From assembly GCA_052437175.1 (NCBI GenBank), contig JBQVOK010000012.1, forward strand, positions 36,277 through 100,276: a stretch of DNA of 64,000 nt. Reading direction: 5' to 3'. The translations under genes were made by a program, and so were the position numbers. This document shows positions 59,621 through 64,000 of the stretch, piece after piece. Below the pieces are notes generated by a model. It was not told the origin of the DNA, searched no databases, and saw only the letters and a program-made list of their open reading frames with translations. Within the stretch, counting starts at the first letter, position 1, and the number at the start of each line of letters is the position of its first letter. The DNA is from JACVCJ01 sp052437175 (GTDB lineage Bacteria > Bacteroidota > Bacteroidia > CAIKAF01).

Positions 59621-61405
59621 TTGAAAACGCTCTGGAAACTAAATACATACTTTAAAAGATACAAAAAATACCTGTTCCTGGGTCTTGTTTTTGTTACCTT
59701 ATCGAACTTTTTTTCTGTGTACCAGTCACGCTTTGTAGGTCTTATCACCGATCTGGCGGCAGGTACCATGCAGGAGAACCCCAACCGCATACTGCAATGG
59801 ATTTTCGAGGGAGCCAGCGGTCCGCGCGTGGTTATAATCAGCGCTTTATGCATTTTTGTGCTGGCCCTGCTCAAAGGCTTCTTTATGTTCTATATGCGGC
59901 AGACCATTATTGTGATGAGCCGCCATATCGAGTACGACCAGAAAAACGACATCTTTGCCCATTACCAGAAACTGAGTACCTCGTTCTATAAAAAGCACAG
60001 CACGGGCGACCTGATGACGCGCATCAGCGAGGACGTAAGCAAGGTGCGTAACTATACCGGGCCGGCCATTATGTACTTTGCCAACCTGCTGGTGATGTTC
60101 GTGATCACCCTTACGATCATGCTGGGCATAGATGTTAAACTCACGTTAATTGTACTGAGTCCCCTGCCGGTGATGGCCATACTCATCTATTACATCAACC
60201 GCAGTATCCTGAAACGCAGCGGCATTGTACAGGCGAAGCTCTCGGCGCTGAGCACCTTTGCCCAGGAAGCTTTTTCGGGCATACGCGTGCTGAAGAGCTT
60301 TGGTATCACCGAAGCTTTTTCCGATAAGTTTGCCGCCGAAACGGAGTCCTATAAAAAAGTGAACCTGCAGCTGGTGAAGATGGACGCCCTGTTCTTCCCG
60401 GTGATCCTGCTGCTGATCGGCCTCTCCACCACCCTTACCATTTACGTGGGCGGCATCGAGGTACAGGAGGGACGTATCAGTCCGGGGGTGATCGCCGAGT
60501 TCATTATGTATGTGAATATGCTTACCTGGCCTACGGCCACACTGGGCTGGGTAACCTCCATTGTACAGCAGGCCAAGGCTTCACAGCTGCGTATCGACGA
60601 ATTCCTGCAGACCGCTCCCGAAATTACGAATCCCAATCCCAACGAGCCTTTTGTACCCAAGGGCGAGATCCGCTTTAAAAATGTGGACTTTACCTATGAA
60701 CAGACCGGCATTACGGCACTCAAAAACATCGATTTTGCACTGAAACCCGGTCAGCGCCTGGGCATTACCGGCCGCACCGGAAGCGGAAAGACCACCCTTA
60801 CCCAGCTGTTGCTGCGCATGTTCGATGTTACGGGTGGCCAGATACTGATCGACGGACAGCCCATCGACCGCATCAACCTGGACGATTACCGCCGCCATAT
60901 CGGTTATGTGCCGCAGGAAATACAGCTTTTCTCCGATTCCATTGCACACAACATTATGTTCGGCACGCAGGACCGCGCCACGGAACAGGAAATACGCAAA
61001 GCCGCAGAACTGGCCGGCGTACTGCATAATATTGAAGCGTTCCCCAATAAGTTCGATACCCTGATCGGGGAACGGGGTATTAAACTCTCGGGGGGACAGA
61101 AACAACGCATTTCCATTGCCCGTGCCCTGATCAAAAACCCCGAAATACTGATCCTGGACGACTGCCTTTCGGCCGTGGACGCCGAAACGGAAGATATTAT
61201 CCTGGCCAACCTGGACGGTATGATGAAGGGACGCACCTCCATCTTTGTATCGCACCGTGTATCGGCACTGCGTAAGGCCGATATTGTGATGGTGCTGGAC
61301 CAGGGGCAGATCGTGCAGACGGGCACCCCGGAAGAACTGCGCGTAGCCGACGGTTACTACCGCGAAATATTCAACAAACAGATGGGCCAGGCCAACCTGG
61401 TGTAA
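59621..61405 (+). CDS. ABC transporter, fused permease and ATPase (MsbA-like)
   Basis: A 594-aa half-transporter with six TM helices (about 1-320) and a C-terminal ATPase: Walker A GRTGSGKTT, signature LSGGQKQRISIARAL and Walker B LILDDCLSAVD. It should act as a homodimer and flip lipids or export hydrophobic compounds. The TTG at 59621 gives the family N-terminus MKTLWKLNTYFKRYK; the next upstream start (59552) adds a low-quality extension. It is divergent from leucine dehydrogenase. Confidence 0.9.
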   Translation: MKTLWKLNTYFKRYKKYLFLGLVFVTLSNFFSVYQSRFVGLITDLAAGTMQENPNRILQWIFEGASGPRVVIISALCIFVLALLKGFFMFYMRQTIIVMSRHIEYDQKNDIFAHYQKLSTSFYKKHSTGDLMTRISEDVSKVRNYTGPAIMYFANLLVMFVITLTIMLGIDVKLTLIVLSPLPVMAILIYYINRSILKRSGIVQAKLSALSTFAQEAFSGIRVLKSFGITEAFSDKFAAETESYKKVNLQLVKMDALFFPVILLLIGLSTTLTIYVGGIEVQEGRISPGVIAEFIMYVNMLTWPTATLGWVTSIVQQAKASQLRIDEFLQTAPEITNPNPNEPFVPKGEIRFKNVDFTYEQTGITALKNIDFALKPGQRLGITGRTGSGKTTLTQLLLRMFDVTGGQILIDGQPIDRINLDDYRRHIGYVPQEIQLFSDSIAHNIMFGTQDRATEQEIRKAAELAGVLHNIEAFPNKFDTLIGERGIKLSGGQKQRISIARALIKNPEILILDDCLSAVDAETEDIILANLDGMMKGRTSIFVSHRVSALRKADIVMVLDQGQIVQTGTPEELRVADGYYREIFNKQMGQANLV

Positions 61406-61509
61406 AAGTCTCTACTCCCCTCCTACTATAAGGCCAGCATGCATTTGCCGGTAAGGGGCTTGTAAGCAAAAATATAAAGTCTGCTTTTTTCCAAAGCAAA
61501 AATAAAACT

Positions 61510-62598
61510 CTATTTTTTACGGAAGGAATAGCCGGCTTCGATCGGGTAATGGTCCGAGGCCTTCATTTCGGTATGGGTACGGTAAAATTTTACCTGCAGG
61601 CGTTCGTCGTAGAACTGGTTGTCGATGCGGATATAATACGGGAAACGGTTATACGAAAAACCGAAGCCGTTGCCGGCATCCTCAAAGGCATTACGCAGGG
61701 TTTTACGCATTTTCTGATATGTATACGAATACGGTACGGCATTCATATCGGCGCAGGCGATCACTTTATAGGGCGAATCGTCGATAAATTTCTGTACTTC
61801 GGCAATTTCGGTCCTGCGGTGATGATAGCCCGAATGCAGGCGGTTATAGATATTGCGGGCATTGTAGCTGATGTATTCCTTAAAACTGAGCGTATCGCTG
61901 TTGTTCAGGCGTATACTCATGGAATTGAGGTGGAAATTGAGCAGGCGTACGGTATCCTTCCCGATCACAAAATCGTGGTAGATGCCTTTGTTCATGTAAT
62001 GTTCGCCGTATTTGATGGGGCCTGACCTCAGCGAACGGAACCTGGAAAAGGTGATGACGCCGAAAATACCTTTAAATTCATCTTTGTACACGGGATTCAT
62101 GTAAAAATAGCGGTAGCCGCCGATGCGCAGGATAGAATCGAGCGTATTGTCGTAATCGTCCAGGTCGCTGTGGTAAAATTCCTGCAGGCACAGTATATCG
62201 GGCGGCCGGTTCTGGCGCAGCCAGTTGTAAAGAGATGCATTGTTGTAGCTGTTGCTCTTTTTCTGCTCCATGCGCTGGGGATTGAAGGTGGCGATGTTGT
62301 AGCTCATCACCGTAAAATCGCAGATGGTATCGCGGTCGGGATGGTAATTGATGGTCTCCCGGATGGGTTTAACGGAAAAAAGCAGCAGCAGTAAAGGCGG
62401 CAGCCAGTACTTCCACCTGCGCGAAAACAGCAGGATAAGCGGTATCAGCAACAGGTTCAGCAACAGGATCAGCGGTACGCCGAATGCCAGCAGGTCGATG
62501 AACCAGCCTTCGGGGCGTATATACGAAATAAGCAGTACCAGTACCGTACTTACCAGCGGAATACCCCAGCAGATCAGTATGCCAATTACTTTTCTCAC
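61510..62598 (-). CDS. Endonuclease/exonuclease/phosphatase (EEP) family protein, membrane-anchored
   Basis: A 362-aa protein with three N-terminal TM helices (about 5-80), then an EEP catalytic domain outside or inside the membrane: VMSYNIATFN, ILCLQEF, ACADMNAVPYS and ASDHYPI carry the Asn, Glu, Asp-x-Asn and Asp-His metal-site residues. Such proteins cleave phosphodiesters or phosphate groups of lipids or nucleic acids. The GTG at 62598 gives the best N-terminus; the frame is open to a TTG at 62643. Confidence 0.88.
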   Translation of the reverse strand: MRKVIGILICWGIPLVSTVLVLLISYIRPEGWFIDLLAFGVPLILLLNLLLIPLILLFSRRWKYWLPPLLLLLFSVKPIRETINYHPDRDTICDFTVMSYNIATFNPQRMEQKKSNSYNNASLYNWLRQNRPPDILCLQEFYHSDLDDYDNTLDSILRIGGYRYFYMNPVYKDEFKGIFGVITFSRFRSLRSGPIKYGEHYMNKGIYHDFVIGKDTVRLLNFHLNSMSIRLNNSDTLSFKEYISYNARNIYNRLHSGYHHRRTEIAEVQKFIDDSPYKVIACADMNAVPYSYTYQKMRKTLRNAFEDAGNGFGFSYNRFPYYIRIDNQFYDERLQVKFYRTHTEMKASDHYPIEAGYSFRKK

Positions 62599-62667
62599 CC
62601 GATGTGAAGGTACTACTATATCGCCGCATACCGGCCTGCGCAAATGTTAAGATTTTGAGAATTCCGC

Positions 62668-63216
62668 CTATGGTACCGCTTTGTACATACCGTCGCGGAA
62701 GAGGTATTCGGTACATTTCATACCATTGCGGCGGCTGTTTTCTATGATGCGGGATGCTTCGTCCCTGCGGAACAGTGAAAAGGTATCGCAGATGCGCACG
62801 GAGCAGTCCTTGCGGATACTGGCAAAATCGATCCCCCAGGAGTTTTCGGATTCGCCGCAGTAGCTCTGGCTGAGGAACAGGCTGGAGCGTATGGCACCGA
62901 GGGTATCGTTCACGATCAGTACGGGTACGATATTATCGCCCGGGTACAGGTAAATGATGCCGGTGTAGGGGCCGCTCTGGAAAAGACGACCATAGATATA
63001 TGCCCTATCCATGCCGCTGAACTTTCTGATCAGCTCCGGCGGGTGGCCTGTTTCTGCACGGATAAGGGTTTCGTAGCAACGGGTATGAAAAGGGAGTGAC
63101 AGGGCCGGCAGCGAGGCTGCATATTCCATAAAAGAAGGCTCTGTGCTTTTGTTCTGGGCAGAGGTATTGCCCCATACCAGACAAAACAGCAGGACCGGCA
63201 GGTACCGTTTTTTCAT
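62668..63216 (-). CDS. Secreted hypothetical protein
   Basis: A 182-aa protein with a signal peptide (MKKRYLPVLLFCLVWGNTSAQ). A mixed domain with GRLFQSGPYTGIIYLYPGDNI and several cysteines follows. No family is recognised. It is encoded upstream of the EEP gene on the same strand with a 69-bp gap. Confidence 0.72.
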   Translation of the reverse strand: MKKRYLPVLLFCLVWGNTSAQNKSTEPSFMEYAASLPALSLPFHTRCYETLIRAETGHPPELIRKFSGMDRAYIYGRLFQSGPYTGIIYLYPGDNIVPVLIVNDTLGAIRSSLFLSQSYCGESENSWGIDFASIRKDCSVRICDTFSLFRRDEASRIIENSRRNGMKCTEYLFRDGMYKAVP

Positions 63217-63227
63217 ACGCAGGAAGA

Positions 63228-63255
63228 TAAAAAAAAATCCCTCCGGAGAGGGATT
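63228..63255 (-). terminator. Terminator of the cold-shock gene
   Basis: AATCCCTC (63236-63243) pairs with GAGGGATT (63248-63255) around CGGA; on the minus strand a run of Ts follows. Confidence 0.85.
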
Positions 63256-63299
63256 GGCACTGTTTTAAATATACTGAAAAATAGTGATTGCGGATTAGC

Positions 63300-63497
63300 C
63301 TACGCCACAGCTACGCGTACGTTAACGGCGCTGGGACCTCTTTTGCCGTCCTGGATCTCAAATTCCACCGTATCGTTTTCACGAATGGTTTCTTTTACGC
63401 CTGAAACGTGAACGAAAACTTCGTTTCCGCTGCCTTCTACTTTAATAAAACCGAAACCTTTGGTCTCATTGAAGAATTTTACTGTACCTTTTTGCAT
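63300..63497 (-). CDS. Cold-shock (CspA-family) RNA-binding protein
   Basis: A 65-aa single cold-shock domain with RNP1 KGFGFI (13-18) and RNP2 VFVHVS (27-32). It binds single-stranded RNA and melts structure. The gene has its own terminator and promoter, with an unusually long leader (about 185 nt). Confidence 0.96.
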   Translation of the reverse strand: MQKGTVKFFNETKGFGFIKVEGSGNEVFVHVSGVKETIRENDTVEFEIQDGKRGPSAVNVRVAVA

Positions 63498-63687
63498 GTT
63501 GTTGTTGTTAAATTATAAATAATGCCGTATGCGACGACATAATATCCTTGATCTGTTATGTAATGATATCGGGGGCTCCGGAGAGAACCTGTTTATAAAA
63601 AAGAACCGGCCTAAAGTAGTAATTCCCTAATTCGGTGGCCTGTATAAACAAGTTTAAAATTTGAAGATTACAGCTTAAAAAGCTTTA
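63498..63687. ncRNA. Long 5' leader of the cold-shock gene
   Basis: About 185 nt separate the promoter-deduced start (near 63683) from the csp ATG. Long leaders of csp genes often act as RNA thermosensors in other bacteria. No specific fold was proven here. Confidence 0.4.
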
Positions 63688-63720
63688 CAAAGTTATATAA
63701 AAAAGTTTTGCTTTTACAAA
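63688..63720 (-). promoter_or_regulatory. Promoter of the cold-shock gene
   Basis: Minus strand TTTG (63717-63720), 21 bp, TAACTTTG (63688-63695). Both elements match the Bacteroidota consensus. Confidence 0.65.
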
Positions 63721-63791
63721 AAGGATGTTTTTTTATCTGAAACAGCTCTGCTTTTTGGAACACTACCCTATTTTTTCGATATTGCATATAT

Positions 63792-64000
63792 ATGCAGGCA
63801 GGGCTTCCCTTTTCGCGGCAACTCATTTACGCATGCGGTATGACGGGCTGGAGTATCATGATCAACCTTATCAGTGTGATACTCGTGTACATCTACCTGC
63901 CCCCTTCCGGCAGCGGTATTCCGCCGCTTATTACACAGGCTGCCGTTTTTGGTGTATTTAATGTAATTGCTATTGTTACGGCCGGCGGCCGCCTGGCAGA
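63792..64000 (+). CDS. MFS_2 (GPH-family) sugar transporter, 3' partial
   Basis: The first 69 codons of a membrane transporter, cut by the window edge. The N-terminus QAGLPFSRQLIYACGMTGWSI is followed by a hydrophobic helix and VYIYLPPSGSGIPPLI, matching the glycoside-pentoside-hexuronide group start. The frame used by the longer overlapping ORF (63725) has no such pattern. Substrate unknown. Confidence 0.72.
   Translation, partial: MQAGLPFSRQLIYACGMTGWSIMINLISVILVYIYLPPSGSGIPPLITQAAVFGVFNVIAIVTAGGRLA

Noticed and set aside
63725..63961. 78-aa ORF near the right edge
   Set aside because: A different frame (from 63792) encodes a clear MFS_2 transporter N-terminus over the same bases.
1..64000. 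tRNA, rRNA, CRISPR or insertion-sequence features
   Set aside because: Searched by eye in all gene-free stretches; no cloverleaf with CCA end, regular spacer array or transposase gene was seen.

Overview
The window comes from a member of the Bacteroidota, most likely a Chitinophagaceae-like (Chitinophagales) lineage of about 50% GC. The evidence is three secreted proteins with type IX secretion (T9SS) C-terminal sorting domains, many -7 promoter elements of the TAnnTTTG type, FadN/FadA-type beta-oxidation, a TonB-dependent receptor, a long NusB, a leucine/phenylalanine/valine-type dehydrogenase and a UbiB kinase. Two runs of exactly ten Ns (45778-45787, 51089-51098) show a scaffolded draft or metagenome assembly. 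I saw no rRNA, tRNA, CRISPR array, insertion sequence or prophage. The content is mostly housekeeping and accessory chromosomal genes.

Layout. 1-8.3 kb: the end of an Asp-box T9SS protein, a MarR regulator with a fadN-fadA fatty-acid oxidation operon, and a secreted metallophosphatase. 8.3-11.6 kb: a conserved hypothetical, a heavy-metal-associated (HMA) domain protein, a lipoprotein, and a convergent DbpA-type RNA helicase. 11.6-17.7 kb: a tightly overlapping minus-strand operon of outer-membrane factor, adaptor, ABC permease, ABC ATPase, sensor kinase and LytTR regulator. This is an efflux system with its own two-component system. 18.0-20.5 kb: a small protein, a multi-TM protein, a NarL-type histidine kinase and its regulator in one operon. 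20.7-22.9 kb: an NrtR-like NUDIX regulator followed by the frameshifted remnant of a nicotinamide phosphoribosyltransferase gene. 22.9-35.6 kb: mixed small genes, including a FUSC transporter, a second copy of the multi-TM family, DUF1801 proteins, a beta-helix T9SS protein, and an ArsR-SRPBCC-DoxX operon with an obvious promoter/operator. 35.8-44 kb: TPR protein, gyrA, clpC and a GT87 glycosyltransferase. 44-51 kb: RsmI-like methylase, phosphatase, peroxiredoxin, rhomboid protease (split by a gap), SixA, FKBP lipoprotein, UbiB and a small AT-rich pair. 51-56.6 kb: MsrB and a probable zinc-uptake locus. 56.6-64 kb: yajC, DUF1573, nusB and leucine dehydrogenase in one operon, an ABC exporter, an EEP-family protein, a cold-shock gene and the start of an MFS_2 sugar transporter.

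The most interesting signals are regulatory. Two copies of a 15-bp palindrome, TGCAAC-A/T-heart-GTTGCA, begin at the same place relative to a -7 element in front of a ZnuD-like TonB receptor and in front of its histidine-rich lipoproteins, which suggests a metal-responsive regulon. Five genes have TAnnTTTG (one with a mismatch) exactly four bases before the start codon, and at least three more have five or six, which suggests leaderless or near-leaderless transcripts. Other points worth checking are the nadV remnant beside its likely regulator, tandem ArsR boxes, and a duplicated multi-TM family.

Limits: all functions come from reading motifs, not from database searches. Start codons were chosen by signal peptides, family N-termini and spacing, and several are GTG or TTG.
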